This document shows positions 1-7,702 of a DNA stretch of 50,097 nucleotides, piece by piece. Origin of the DNA: a bacterium (Candidatus Blackallbacteria) CG13_big_fil_rev_8_21_14_2_50_49_14 (lineage in GTDB: Bacteria; Cyanobacteriota; Sericytochromatia; UBA7694). The stretch's first letter is position 1. Each line of letters starts with the position of its first letter. Below the pieces are notes generated by a model. That model had not been told where the DNA came from. It saw nothing but the letters and a program-made list of their open reading frames with translations, and searched no databases. The DNA lies in the NCBI GenBank assembly GCA_002783405.1, contig PFGG01000048.1, forward strand, positions 1 to 50,097. The letters are read 5' to 3'. The translations under genes were made by a program, and so were the position numbers.

Positions 1-2
1 TT

Positions 3-107
3 GCAGGAACACAAGATATTGCTTATATCACCCCCAATGGGGCCTCAGGAGACCCACTCAGTTGGATGATCGGCAGCCCGATTTATTTTAAATATGTGCT
101 GTGCTGA
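3..107 (+). CDS. C-terminal end of an unknown protein (partial)
   Basis: An open frame enters from the left edge and stops with TGA at 105-107, giving a 34-residue tail ending SPIYFKYVLC. The composition (Gly, Asn, Pro, Trp, Tyr) looks like a folded secreted or pilin-like domain rather than random sequence, but no family can be named from so short a piece. It converges on hemW, with 47 bp between the two stop codons. Confidence 0.45.
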   Translation, partial: AGTQDIAYITPNGASGDPLSWMIGSPIYFKYVLC

Positions 108-154
108 TCAAGAAAATGCTCTGGCAATTGAAAGGCCTCTCAGAGGCGGCCCGA

Positions 155-1303
155 TCAGAGCCGAGGCTCAAGCAACTGTGCAAAAATCTCATTGCTGAGC
201 ATCACACTCTCAGGCGCGAGCTTCCAATGGCCCTGCTCGCAGAACAGGCGCCCTTCTGCTTGCAAAGCCAGCAGTTCAGGGCTGGCTTGGGTCAGGGGCA
301 GGCCAAAATCCGCTTCAAAGCGCTGGGCATCCAGCCCGGTCTGCAGCAAACGCAGGCCGAGCATGATCCGTTCGGCGGCAGCTTCCTGGGGGCTTTGTAC
401 TGGGGTGTGTTCCCAGGCCCAGTGCCCGTTTTCAATCTGTGCATAATAGTGCAGCAGATCCTCTGAATTGGCATAGCGCCTGTTTTGCCAGTAGCCATGT
501 GCGCCCACTCCGGCGGCCAGCACAGGGGCTGCCAGCCAATAGAGTTGATTGTGCTGTGAGGCTTTGCCGGGCAAGGCCCAATTGGCAATTTCATAGTGAT
601 CATACCCTGCCTGTTGCAGCCGTTCACAGGCCCATTGGTACATGGCCACTTCTTCGTCCTCGTGGGGGCGGCTCAGCCTTTGCTTTTGTTCCAACCAGCC
701 AAATTCTGTGCCAGCATGCACTTCCAGCCCATAGAGTGAAAGATGGCTGGGCCGATGGTTCAGGGCCTGTTCCAGGGTATTTTGCCAGCTTGCCAAATTT
801 TGGCCTGGCAGGCCAAAGATCAGATCAAAGCTGATATTTTCAAAGCCACTCTCACGCAAAGCCTGCAGGCAGGTTTGAATATCTTCAAGGCGGTGGCTGC
901 GCCCACAGGCTTCCAGCTCAGCGGGGTTGAAGCTTTGAATACCCAGGCTGATGCGGTTGATGCCCTGGGTCCGACAGAATTCAAAATAAGCTTTTGAGCC
1001 AGTTTCGGGGTTGACCTCAAGGGTCCATTCTTTGATCTGGCTGAGATCGAGATGCTGGCGCAGGGCGGCGATCAGCACTGACAATTCTGCCTGATTGAGC
1101 AGGGAGGGGGTGCCTCCTCCCAGATAGAGCGTTTCAAGGGTCTGTGGAATTTGGCCCAAGGCCTTGAGTTCGTGTCCGAGGGCTTCCAGATAGCGGGTGA
1201 TTTGGGTGCGTTTCTGCAAAACCCGCACGGTAAAATCACAATAGCGGCATTTGCGCAAACAAAAAGGCAGATGCAGGTAAAGCCCACGGGCGGGGAGGGT
1301 CAT
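155..1303 (-). CDS. hemW: HemW-like radical SAM protein (haem chaperone / former 'HemN-like')
   Basis: A 382-residue radical SAM protein. The N-terminus carries the cluster motif CLRKCRYC (C15, C19, C22) in the context LHLPFC, typical of HemW, followed by the glycine-rich LYLGGGTPS segment and the IQSFNPAELEACGR block of the coproporphyrinogen-oxidase-like family. HemW binds haem and hands it to respiratory enzymes; it does not itself make porphyrin. Its length matches HemW (about 380) rather than true HemN (about 450). The ATG overlaps the TGA of the upstream gene (ATGA), so translation is probably coupled. It is the last gene of an eight-gene operon. A haem chaperone fits an organism with the multi-haem ACIII seen further along. 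Confidence 0.9.
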   Translation of the reverse strand: MTLPARGLYLHLPFCLRKCRYCDFTVRVLQKRTQITRYLEALGHELKALGQIPQTLETLYLGGGTPSLLNQAELSVLIAALRQHLDLSQIKEWTLEVNPETGSKAYFEFCRTQGINRISLGIQSFNPAELEACGRSHRLEDIQTCLQALRESGFENISFDLIFGLPGQNLASWQNTLEQALNHRPSHLSLYGLEVHAGTEFGWLEQKQRLSRPHEDEEVAMYQWACERLQQAGYDHYEIANWALPGKASQHNQLYWLAAPVLAAGVGAHGYWQNRRYANSEDLLHYYAQIENGHWAWEHTPVQSPQEAAAERIMLGLRLLQTGLDAQRFEADFGLPLTQASPELLALQAEGRLFCEQGHWKLAPESVMLSNEIFAQLLEPRL

Positions 1304-1725
1304 GGCTGTGACACAGAACCAGGATCGACCAGAAAGCCCTTTAAACTGGTGCGCCCCAACAAAACCTCGTAATCCAACTGGCTGCGTTCGGCCAGGGTAA
1401 ACTCGGCTTCGCGTTTGAGCCCTTTGATCAGAAACGGAATTTTAACCACCTGTCGGTGGCTGATGCCATGGGCGTTGCGCACGGTGGTCTGGCGAATGGG
1501 CGTTTTGAAGCCCAGTCTTTGCGCCAGATCTGCATCAATACTGGAAAGGGTTGCGCCTGTATCTATCCGGGCTAAAATTTTGACTTGGGGCTTGCCCAGC
1601 AAAACAACGGGTTCCACGGCTTGAATAATGATTTTTTCCTGGCAGGGAGACGGGCTGTTGGGCACGGCCTGGGCTTGCGAGCTGCCCAACAGGATACTGA
1701 GCAAGAGAAGCAGACGCCAACTCAT
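1300..1725 (-). CDS. Exported retropepsin-like protein of the 'ATP-dependent zinc protease' family (PF05618 type)
   Basis: A 141-residue protein with a cleavable signal peptide (hydrophobic residues 4-16, AQA-V cleavage site near 20). The core holds an aspartic-protease-like DTGA at residues 55-58, preceded by ILARI and followed by ATLSSIDA, and a second block YEVLLGRTSLKGFLVDPG near the end. These are the marks of the PF05618 family, which has a retropepsin fold despite its zinc-protease name. Members linked to RimK act on glutamate tails, but no rimK is nearby and the export signal points to a periplasmic role. The ATG overlaps the upstream stop, and its own stop overlaps the hemW start. 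The substrate is unknown. Confidence 0.75.
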   Translation of the reverse strand: MSWRLLLLLSILLGSSQAQAVPNSPSPCQEKIIIQAVEPVVLLGKPQVKILARIDTGATLSSIDADLAQRLGFKTPIRQTTVRNAHGISHRQVVKIPFLIKGLKREAEFTLAERSQLDYEVLLGRTSLKGFLVDPGSVSQP

Positions 1726-1895
1726 GCGGGTGGCTCTTGAGGGGCAAACAGACTTTGCCGCATCAATAAAATCGCAAGAATTCCCAAAAACGGCAGCATC
1801 ACAAAGGGGTGGTGTTTAAACAGCGTGGGAATGAGCAGGGTTAAACCCAGAAAGGTCAGAAAAAGGAAAAGGATTTGCTTGAGTTTGTCTTTCAT
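1722..1895 (-). CDS. Small two-helix membrane protein
   Basis: A 57-residue protein starting MKDKLKQ, with two hydrophobic segments (about residues 7-24 and 30-46) and a short charged tail. I chose the ATG at 1895 rather than an upstream in-frame start at 1946 because it overlaps the stop of the preceding gene (ATGA) and has a GGAG ribosome-binding site just upstream. The function is unknown. It sits between a coiled-coil protein and the exported protease-family protein. Confidence 0.6.
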   Translation of the reverse strand: MKDKLKQILFLFLTFLGLTLLIPTLFKHHPFVMLPFLGILAILLMRQSLFAPQEPPA

Positions 1896-3169
1896 TTGAG
1901 GGGCTCCTGTTGAGCTGCACTTTTTTCTCGGGGTTTCAATCTCCATACTGGATCCTGGCGCAGATACCCGAGTTCGGTTTCCAGGCGGCTCAGTTCATGC
2001 AGCGCCAGGGCGGGAATGGGTTCTGGCACAGCCAAAGGATCCTGGTTCAGAATTTCCTGGTTGATACGCTCCAATTGTTCTATTGAGGTTTTTAATTCCT
2101 GAATGGCGTTTTCGAGTTCGCTCTGGCGTTTGAGCAGGTGTTCCAGGCGTAACTGCTCAAGCTCCTGAAATGCGTGTTGCTGTAAAAAATAATTGACCTG
2201 GTGCCGCTGTTCAACAATTTCATGGATCAGGCGTTTGAGTTGATCCACACCCGTTTTGAGGTGGGGGTTGTGATTCTGGGGATAGAGTTCCAGTAGGTTT
2301 TGCAAACTGAGCGCTTCGGTCAGCATCTCTTCCATGCGGGTTTGTAATTGGGCCAGTTCCTGCGCTGTTTTTTGGAGTAAACTTTCGGGTTCAAGTTTTT
2401 CAAGTTTAAAGTGGTGGTGAATTTGCACCAAACGCTCGCTCAGTTTGTTGAGGCGGGCTTCCAGATTGGGCAATTCTTCAAGCAGGGTTTCAAGTTTTTG
2501 GCTCTGTTCGGTCAGCCTAGTTTTGAGCTTTTGCGCCTTTTCCAAGTGGGCCTGTTGATTTTCACTGGCTTGCTGCAGAGCGGCGAGCACGACCGGGCGA
2601 GTCAGTTCATTCAGGGCCGGGAGTTCGGGCGTTTTTCCCCCCAGCGAACCGTGTTCAGCGTAGGCGGAAAGCGCAGATTGTTTCGGGGCCGCTGTGCGCT
2701 CTTTCGGAACTTTGCCCAGATTCAGCGCCGAAGCTGTTTCGGGATTGTTTTCAATGAAATCTGCCATGGCTTCTTTCAAACGCAGGGTGAGCTGGGCCGA
2801 CCCCTTGGGTTGAGAACTGCCTTGGGCCGAAAGTGAGAGGGCAGGGCTGTGATCATCCAGCAGAATATCCAATTGGGCATGGGCAGGCGGGGTGTCAAAA
2901 AGCGGTTCCAAATGCAGGGGCAAAATTTGCTGCTTGCGAATTTTTTCACAGAGTGCAGTATCTTGGATCAAAAGCGGCTGGGAACGTTGGTATTTTGTCT
3001 TTTTTTGTGCATAGTAGTGTTTTCCCAGTTGCAGGATTTGAATACTGTCTGTTTCATTGATCTGAAGCGATTGCAGCAAATGGGTATCTGGGTGGGCATC
3101 AATCCGCAGCGAAAAATCCTGAGGCTCTTTGTCGGGCGGGGGGGCAGATTTTTGAAACCAGGAGGCCAT
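1892..3169 (-). CDS. Long coiled-coil protein of unknown function
   Basis: A 425-residue protein starting MASWFQK. The frame stays open another 40 codons upstream, but that part lies inside miaA in another frame and is Ser/Gly/Pro-rich; the ATG at 3169 falls right after the miaA stop, with GGAAAG upstream. There is a Pro-rich N-terminus, a possible small beta domain (residues 20-110), then a strong Leu/Gln/Glu heptad region from about residue 195 to 390. No signal peptide or membrane helix is seen. The gene is co-transcribed with miaA and the small membrane protein. It could be a scaffold; no family is recognised. Confidence 0.65.
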   Translation of the reverse strand: MASWFQKSAPPPDKEPQDFSLRIDAHPDTHLLQSLQINETDSIQILQLGKHYYAQKKTKYQRSQPLLIQDTALCEKIRKQQILPLHLEPLFDTPPAHAQLDILLDDHSPALSLSAQGSSQPKGSAQLTLRLKEAMADFIENNPETASALNLGKVPKERTAAPKQSALSAYAEHGSLGGKTPELPALNELTRPVVLAALQQASENQQAHLEKAQKLKTRLTEQSQKLETLLEELPNLEARLNKLSERLVQIHHHFKLEKLEPESLLQKTAQELAQLQTRMEEMLTEALSLQNLLELYPQNHNPHLKTGVDQLKRLIHEIVEQRHQVNYFLQQHAFQELEQLRLEHLLKRQSELENAIQELKTSIEQLERINQEILNQDPLAVPEPIPALALHELSRLETELGYLRQDPVWRLKPREKSAAQQEPLK

Positions 3170-3171
3170 GC

Positions 3172-4119
3172 TCAAGCTGCTTTCCGGGCTGGAAATTGAA
3201 GCCCTTGTTTTATCAGCCATTCTCGGGCAGGGCGAAGATCTTCCTGCTCCAGCTCCACCCAGTGAATCCCCGGATCTTTGCGAAACCAAGTCATCTGGCG
3301 TTTGGCATACTGACGGGTATGGATATGCATTTCTGCTTGAGCTGTTTTCAGGTCTGTTTTGCTATCGAGAAAGTCTGCGATTTCACGGTAGTTTAAGGTT
3401 TGAAGCAGGGGCAAATCCGCGCCATAGCGCTCTCTGAGTGCTTTGACCTCTTCGACCAGACCCCCATCAATCATGGCTTGAATCCGCCGCACAATCCGCT
3501 GTTCGAGCAAGGCACGGGGCATGCTCAGACCGAGGTAAATACAGGAATAACGCAGTTCACTTGAACGGCTTTGCTGTTCAGAGAGTGCTTGACCTGTCAC
3601 CCTGTAAACTTCAAGGGCCCGGATAATTCTGCGCAGGTCATGGGGATGCAGTCTTTCGGCGCTTGGGGGATCAATCCGATGCAATTCAGTGTGTAAATAG
3701 CCTTCTCCCTTTTCGCTTTCAGCTTTGAGCAGTTCAGCACGCAGTTCAGGCTGGGGAGCGACCTCAGGAATTTGATATGCATAGAGCAGGGTTTTCAGGT
3801 AAAGTCCGGTTCCGCCCACAAAGATCGGCAGTTTGCCTCTTTGCCAGATCGCATGCAGGGCCTGCTCTGCCGCCAGGAGATATTGGGTGACGGTAAAGGT
3901 TTCACGTGGATCGGCGATGTCAAACAGGTGGTGGGGGATTTCTTCCTGTTCAGACAATGAGGGTTTGGCGGTGCCAATATTCAATTCGCGGTAAATTTGG
4001 CGGGAATCGGCGCAAATCAGCTCACCCTGATTGTGGCGCGCCAATTCCAGGGCCAGACTGCTTTTTCCTGAGGCAGTGGGGCCCGCAATCACGACGAGGG
4101 GGTTTTGGCTTGGATTCAT
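3172..4119 (-). CDS. miaA: tRNA dimethylallyltransferase
   Basis: A 315-residue MiaA, which adds a dimethylallyl group to A37 of tRNAs reading UNN codons. The P-loop GPTASGKS lies near the N-terminus, followed by the family blocks ADSRQIYRELNIGTAKPS and PIFVGGTGLYLK, and the C-terminal RQYAKRQMTWFRKDP segment that contacts tRNA. Length matches the family. I use the ATG at 4119; a TTG six bases upstream is the alternative. It is followed 2 bp later by the coiled-coil gene and sits 12 bp after a response-regulator gene, so it is an internal operon member. Confidence 0.95.
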   Translation of the reverse strand: MNPSQNPLVVIAGPTASGKSSLALELARHNQGELICADSRQIYRELNIGTAKPSLSEQEEIPHHLFDIADPRETFTVTQYLLAAEQALHAIWQRGKLPIFVGGTGLYLKTLLYAYQIPEVAPQPELRAELLKAESEKGEGYLHTELHRIDPPSAERLHPHDLRRIIRALEVYRVTGQALSEQQSRSSELRYSCIYLGLSMPRALLEQRIVRRIQAMIDGGLVEEVKALRERYGADLPLLQTLNYREIADFLDSKTDLKTAQAEMHIHTRQYAKRQMTWFRKDPGIHWVELEQEDLRPAREWLIKQGLQFPARKAA

Positions 4120-4131
4120 GAGCAAACTTCT

Positions 4132-4758
4132 TCAAGGCGTTTCTTGTGAGTTTTCCTTACGCATGGCTTGAATTTCACGGCTTAAGACCCCTTCATAGCA
4201 GTCAGGGCAAATCCCATGGCTGAAGCGGGCATGGGTATGATGTGAGACATAGTGTTCAAGTTTTTCCCAGTAATTTTCATCATTGCGAATTTTTTTACAA
4301 TAGGCACAGATTGGCAAAAGACCTCGCAATTCTTTGACATTGGCCAGTGCTTCTTCCAATTCATTCAAACGCTGCAAGAGGGTTTGCTGAAGGTTGAGAA
4401 TGCGTTCGCCGACATTCAGGCGTGCTTTGAGCTGACCCGGATCGACGGGCTTAAAAAGATAGTCATCGGCCCCGGCTTCCAGCCCCTGAATGAGGTTCTG
4501 GGTGCCCTCCATGCCTGTTAATAACAGGATATATGTAGATTTGTGTGTTTCACTCAGACGCATGCGACGACAGAGTTCCAAACCATCGGGAGCCGGCATC
4601 AGCCAGTCAAAAATCACCAGGGGAGCGGGATCTTCTTCCAGCATCTGCCAGGCTTCTTGCCCATCTTTTGCTTCACTGACACGGTAGCCCCAACGGCGGA
4701 GCATATTGCTGGTGGTTCGCAGAGAGACAGGATCGTCCTCTGCTATTAAGATGTGCAT
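4132..4758 (-). CDS. Response regulator with C-terminal Cys4 domain
   Basis: A 208-residue protein. The receiver domain (residues 1-122) has the acidic pair D8-D9, phospho-acceptor D51 in FDWLMP and K103 in FKPVDP. A short coiled coil (120-145) leads to a C-terminal module with CAYC (C151, C154) and CPDC (C184, C187), plus the ENYWEKLE and FSHGIC blocks. This tail is recurrent in PAS/receiver proteins; the four cysteines suggest metal binding, but its output is not established. No DNA-binding domain is present. TAA of the upstream glycosyltransferase abuts this ATG (TAAATG), suggesting coupled translation. Confidence 0.88.
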   Translation of the reverse strand: MHILIAEDDPVSLRTTSNMLRRWGYRVSEAKDGQEAWQMLEEDPAPLVIFDWLMPAPDGLELCRRMRLSETHKSTYILLLTGMEGTQNLIQGLEAGADDYLFKPVDPGQLKARLNVGERILNLQQTLLQRLNELEEALANVKELRGLLPICAYCKKIRNDENYWEKLEHYVSHHTHARFSHGICPDCYEGVLSREIQAMRKENSQETP

Positions 4759-5937
4759 TTAGGCTTGAAATTCCTGATGAACACGCTGATAAACCTGTTT
4801 GGTCTGATCGGCGATAATATCCCAGTTGAAGGTGTCAATCAGGCGCTGATAGGCTTGATCCACCATCCATTTGGACCAGTCAGGATGGAAGAGGACCTGT
4901 TTAATGCCCCAGGCCAAAGAATCCGGTGAACCAGTATAGCTTTTCATGCCGGTGACGCCATGCTCAACAATGCCTCCCAATCCGCCGGTATCTGAAACCA
5001 CGACGGGGGTATGGGCTGCCATGGCTTCCAGTGCAACAATGCCAAAGGGCTCATACAGGCTGGGATAGGCGGCAACGTCGGCCACACGCAGAAGCTTGAG
5101 CAAGTCTTCATCTGAAACATAGCCGGGCAGAATCACCCGATCGGCAATGCCCAGGGCTTGTGCTTTGTAGCGCAGCTCTTCGAGCATCGGGCCTTTGCCT
5201 GCAATTACGAAGCGGGCATGGGGCACTTCCCGCAAAACCTCTGCGGCGGCTTCGACCAGAATCTGAAAGCCTTTTTCAGGAACCATGCGGCCTACGGAGA
5301 CAATCAAGGGCTCATGATCGGCCGCCAGACGGCGGCGAAAATCCATGGCATCGGGAAAGGGAAACAGAAATTTATCGCGTTTAATCCCATTGGGGATAAT
5401 ATCTATTTTACTGGCGGGCAGGTTGTAATTGCCCATGACTTCACTTTTCATGGCCTGGCTGCAGACAATCGTGCGCCAGGATTCATAATTGAGATACCAT
5501 TCCATGCTGTGCACATAGGCTTGGATTTTATTGTGAATTCCGCTCCAACGGCCCGATTCAGTGGCATGAATGGTGGCAATCAAAGGCAGATTGTACATGT
5601 GCTTGAGCGTGATGGCGGCATGGGCCACCAGCCAGTCATGGGCGTGAATGATATCAAAACTTTGGGTTTGCATGAGTTCCTGAACTTTACGCAGGATCCC
5701 AAAATTAAAATGGAGAACCCAAGAGAAAAAATCAGGCGCTTCAAATTGAAAATCTTTGACGCGGTGAATATTGACACCCTTGACCTGTGCGAAAGCGGGA
5801 GTCCCCGGATGATCGGCAGTGACCACTTCGACTTGTTCCCAGGCATGTACCAGAGCTTCTGAAATTTCTTCACTGTGTCGGGCCAGGCCGCCAACGACGC
5901 GTGGGGGATATTCCCAGGTCAACATCAAGATTTTCAT
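4759..5937 (-). CDS. Glycosyltransferase family 4, glycogen-synthase-like
   Basis: A 392-residue GT-B glycosyltransferase. The N-terminus MKILMLTWEYPPRVVGG is typical of the GlgA-like/GT4 group; the donor-site residues R217 and K222 lie in VGRMVPEKGF, and the EPFGIVALEA motif is at 296-305. It is cytoplasmic with no membrane anchor. Substrates cannot be read from sequence; either an alpha-glucan or a surface saccharide is possible. A GAGGAA ribosome-binding site precedes the ATG, 9 bp after the OmpR-type regulator gene, so regulator and enzyme are probably co-expressed. Confidence 0.88.
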   Translation of the reverse strand: MKILMLTWEYPPRVVGGLARHSEEISEALVHAWEQVEVVTADHPGTPAFAQVKGVNIHRVKDFQFEAPDFFSWVLHFNFGILRKVQELMQTQSFDIIHAHDWLVAHAAITLKHMYNLPLIATIHATESGRWSGIHNKIQAYVHSMEWYLNYESWRTIVCSQAMKSEVMGNYNLPASKIDIIPNGIKRDKFLFPFPDAMDFRRRLAADHEPLIVSVGRMVPEKGFQILVEAAAEVLREVPHARFVIAGKGPMLEELRYKAQALGIADRVILPGYVSDEDLLKLLRVADVAAYPSLYEPFGIVALEAMAAHTPVVVSDTGGLGGIVEHGVTGMKSYTGSPDSLAWGIKQVLFHPDWSKWMVDQAYQRLIDTFNWDIIADQTKQVYQRVHQEFQA

Positions 5938-5946
5938 AGTGTTCCT

Positions 5947-6693
5947 CTATCTACCCGGGTGAAAGCGATAGCCAATCCCCCGGACGGTTTGAATATATTG
6001 GGGTAAGTCTTCGCTCTTTATCTTATCACGGAGCCTGCGAATTTGCGCGTCGATAGTGCGTTCGTTGATGTTTTTGTTTTTGAGTAGATCAGTGAGATCC
6101 AGACGGGTAAATATTTTATCTGGAGACAGGGCCAGAATTTTAAAAATTTCAAATTCACGTTGGGTTAAGTGAAGGATTTTATTGCGAACCGAAACTTCGC
6201 GCGTTTGTGTATTGAAGACCAATTCGCCTGCTGCATAGAGTTTGCGCTTAATGGGAGCTTGGGGCGGGGCAAAGGCTGTCAGCTCTGGAAAATATTTTCC
6301 TTTGCGGCGCACAGCGGCGCGAAGCCGGGCACGTAATTCCCGCATGCCAAAGGGTTTCGTTATATAATCTTCGGCCCCCAGTTCCAGGCCAATCACTTTC
6401 TCAGTGGTGGCATCCAGGCCACTTAAAAAAAGCACCTGCATTTGGGGATGCTTTTTCTTGAGCATGCGACAGACTTCCATACCGCTAATATCCGGCAGCA
6501 TGATATCGCAAATGGCGATATCAGGAGTGTTTTGGGCTGCTTTTGCCAAACCTTGGGCGCCATTCAGAGCGGTTTCAATTTTCCAGGGCTCAGTCACGAA
6601 CATATCCTGAAATACCTGACAAAGAATAGGGTCATCATCAATTAAGAGGATTTTGGCGGGTATTTTCTGTGCTGCTGTTTTTTTTATGCTCAT
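5947..6693 (-). CDS. OmpR/PhoB-family response regulator (orphan)
   Basis: A 248-residue protein: a 13-residue basic lead, a receiver domain (14-130) with D19-D20-D21, phospho-acceptor D63 in CDIMLPD and K113 in TKPFG, then a winged-helix DNA-binding domain (about 150-246) ending VRGIGYRF. It binds DNA when phosphorylated. No histidine kinase is adjacent, so its partner lies elsewhere. GGGAG precedes the ATG. It heads the eight-gene operon ending at hemW and may control it, which would be autoregulation; that is inference. Confidence 0.92.
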   Translation of the reverse strand: MSIKKTAAQKIPAKILLIDDDPILCQVFQDMFVTEPWKIETALNGAQGLAKAAQNTPDIAICDIMLPDISGMEVCRMLKKKHPQMQVLFLSGLDATTEKVIGLELGAEDYITKPFGMRELRARLRAAVRRKGKYFPELTAFAPPQAPIKRKLYAAGELVFNTQTREVSVRNKILHLTQREFEIFKILALSPDKIFTRLDLTDLLKNKNINERTIDAQIRRLRDKIKSEDLPQYIQTVRGIGYRFHPGR

Positions 6694-6731
6694 TTTAACT
6701 CCCTGGCTATCTACGCTTTTTTTGTCTGCTC

Positions 6732-6756
6732 ATTTTGAGAGCGCAGCCCTCAAAAT
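6732..6756. promoter_or_regulatory. Hairpin in the leader of the regulator operon
   Basis: ATTTTGAG (6732-6739) and CTCAAAAT (6749-6756) form a perfect 8-bp stem with a 9-nt loop, about 40 bp upstream of the regulator start codon. Reading the minus strand, no U-run follows, so it is not a classical terminator in that direction. On the plus strand an AT-rich tract follows, but no gene lies to its left on that strand. It could be a leader structure or a protein-binding dyad. Confidence 0.4.
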
Positions 6757-6932
6757 TTATAATTTTTTACCCTGTGTATACAGACTATTATGCCCAAACT
6801 TCAGAGCTGCTAAACAGACTTCGGCGTAAATTTATGCATAATTTCTGAATTCTCGATTGAGAGTTGGGGGGCAGTCATGCTGTTTGAAATTCAGAGGGGA
6901 GGGGGCTGATTTCAGGAAGAGGGTGTGCATAA

Positions 6933-6947
6933 AAAGAGAATCTCTTT
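6933..6947. promoter_or_regulatory. 7-bp dyad AAAGAGA-A-TCTCTTT, possible operator
   Basis: A perfect inverted repeat with a single central base, 80 bp upstream of the SUKH-like gene. Its position in a promoter region and its symmetry make a dimeric repressor site possible. No second copy was noted. Confidence 0.3.
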
Positions 6948-7027
6948 GTAATTTCTGAGCGGTTTGGCTTGCTGAATCCTTAAATATATATTTCAATGGT
7001 TTAGACGAAGCCAAGGAGTGAAATGCC

Positions 7028-7636
7028 ATGCAGGAGAATGTCCTGATAGATGTTATTGACGATCTGAAAGCTGTATTAGATCGTTTGGGCCATGATTATT
7101 CATTGATCAGGCATCCCGCTGGTGGACTGAAGCGGGTAGGCTCGGTTGACCTGCCTGTCAGCTATCGCCTGTTTCTTGAACATTTTGCGCCGAATGGTGC
7201 TGAAATCCGTTTTGCCCAATACCATGCCCTGACCTTTTATCTTCAGGATGAATTGGAGTTGGTGCAGTCGAAAAACTACAGCCAGGATGGCTTTCTGGTG
7301 ATTGGGCTCTATGATGAACAGCCGCTTTTGCTGAAACTTTCTGATTCAGAAGAGGGGGATGCGGGGGTATTCAAAGCCTCCGGTCGCCAATATTTGCGTA
7401 TGGCGGGTTCTTTCTTTCAGTTCTTGCGTATGTTTCAACTCAGTTTGGAAATGTTGGGCTCTCTCAGTGATTTTGACGAGGCGGTGCCCGGCTATCAAGA
7501 AGAAGAGGAAATGGGCTATCACGACAGCTATGAAGATGTCGGAGCCATGCGATCGCGTGAGGAATTGCTTGAAGAATTCTATAATGAGCTTGAAATGATC
7601 GATCCCGATGGCGCTGAAAATTGGGGGTTGGACTAA
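7028..7636 (+). CDS. SMI1/KNR4 (SUKH)-like acidic protein
   Basis: A 202-residue soluble protein. Residues 36-60 (GSVDLPVSYRLFLEHFAPNG) and the later FLVIGLYDEQPLLLKL segment resemble the fold pattern of SMI1/KNR4 (SUKH) domains, whose members include toxin-immunity proteins and general adaptor proteins. The C-terminal 50 residues are very acidic (EEEEMG, multiple Asp/Glu). AAGGAG at 7013-7018 gives a well-spaced ribosome-binding site. No toxin gene is adjacent, so an immunity role is not supported. The family call is tentative. Confidence 0.55.
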   Translation: MQENVLIDVIDDLKAVLDRLGHDYSLIRHPAGGLKRVGSVDLPVSYRLFLEHFAPNGAEIRFAQYHALTFYLQDELELVQSKNYSQDGFLVIGLYDEQPLLLKLSDSEEGDAGVFKASGRQYLRMAGSFFQFLRMFQLSLEMLGSLSDFDEAVPGYQEEEEMGYHDSYEDVGAMRSREELLEEFYNELEMIDPDGAENWGLD

Positions 7637-7657
7637 GTTTCTGTCCCTGCAAAAAAT

Positions 7658-7697
7658 AAAAAACAGGCTTTGGAGTTCTCCAAAACCTGTTTTTTTG
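7658..7697. terminator. Bidirectional rho-independent terminator
   Basis: A long stem formed by AAAACAGGCTTTGGAG and CTCCAAAACCTGTTTT with a short TT loop and one mismatch is flanked by an A-run on the left and a T-run on the right, so it can end transcription from both sides. It lies between the stops of the convergent SUKH-like and NHL-lipoprotein genes. Confidence 0.85.
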
Positions 7698-7702
7698 TGT
7701 CT

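Larger units (their letters stand above)
6694..7027. other. Divergent intergenic region, 334 bp
   Basis: An AT-rich spacer between the regulator operon (minus) and the SUKH-like gene (plus). It holds an 8-bp-stem hairpin at 6732-6756, a near-palindrome around TATGCATA at about 6832-6845, and a 7-bp dyad at 6933-6947. No open frame with a ribosome-binding site was found. It must contain promoters for both sides, but none matches consensus well enough to place with confidence. Confidence 0.6.

Noticed and set aside
3170-3289. Longer start for the coiled-coil protein
   Set aside because: The extra 40 codons lie within miaA and are low-complexity; the ATG at 3169 directly follows the miaA stop.
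5158-5862. 234-residue open frame antisense to the GT4 gene
   Set aside because: Shadow of a gene with clear GT-B motifs.
7028-7636. Toxin-immunity role for the SUKH-like protein
   Set aside because: No polymorphic toxin or secretion gene is adjacent.
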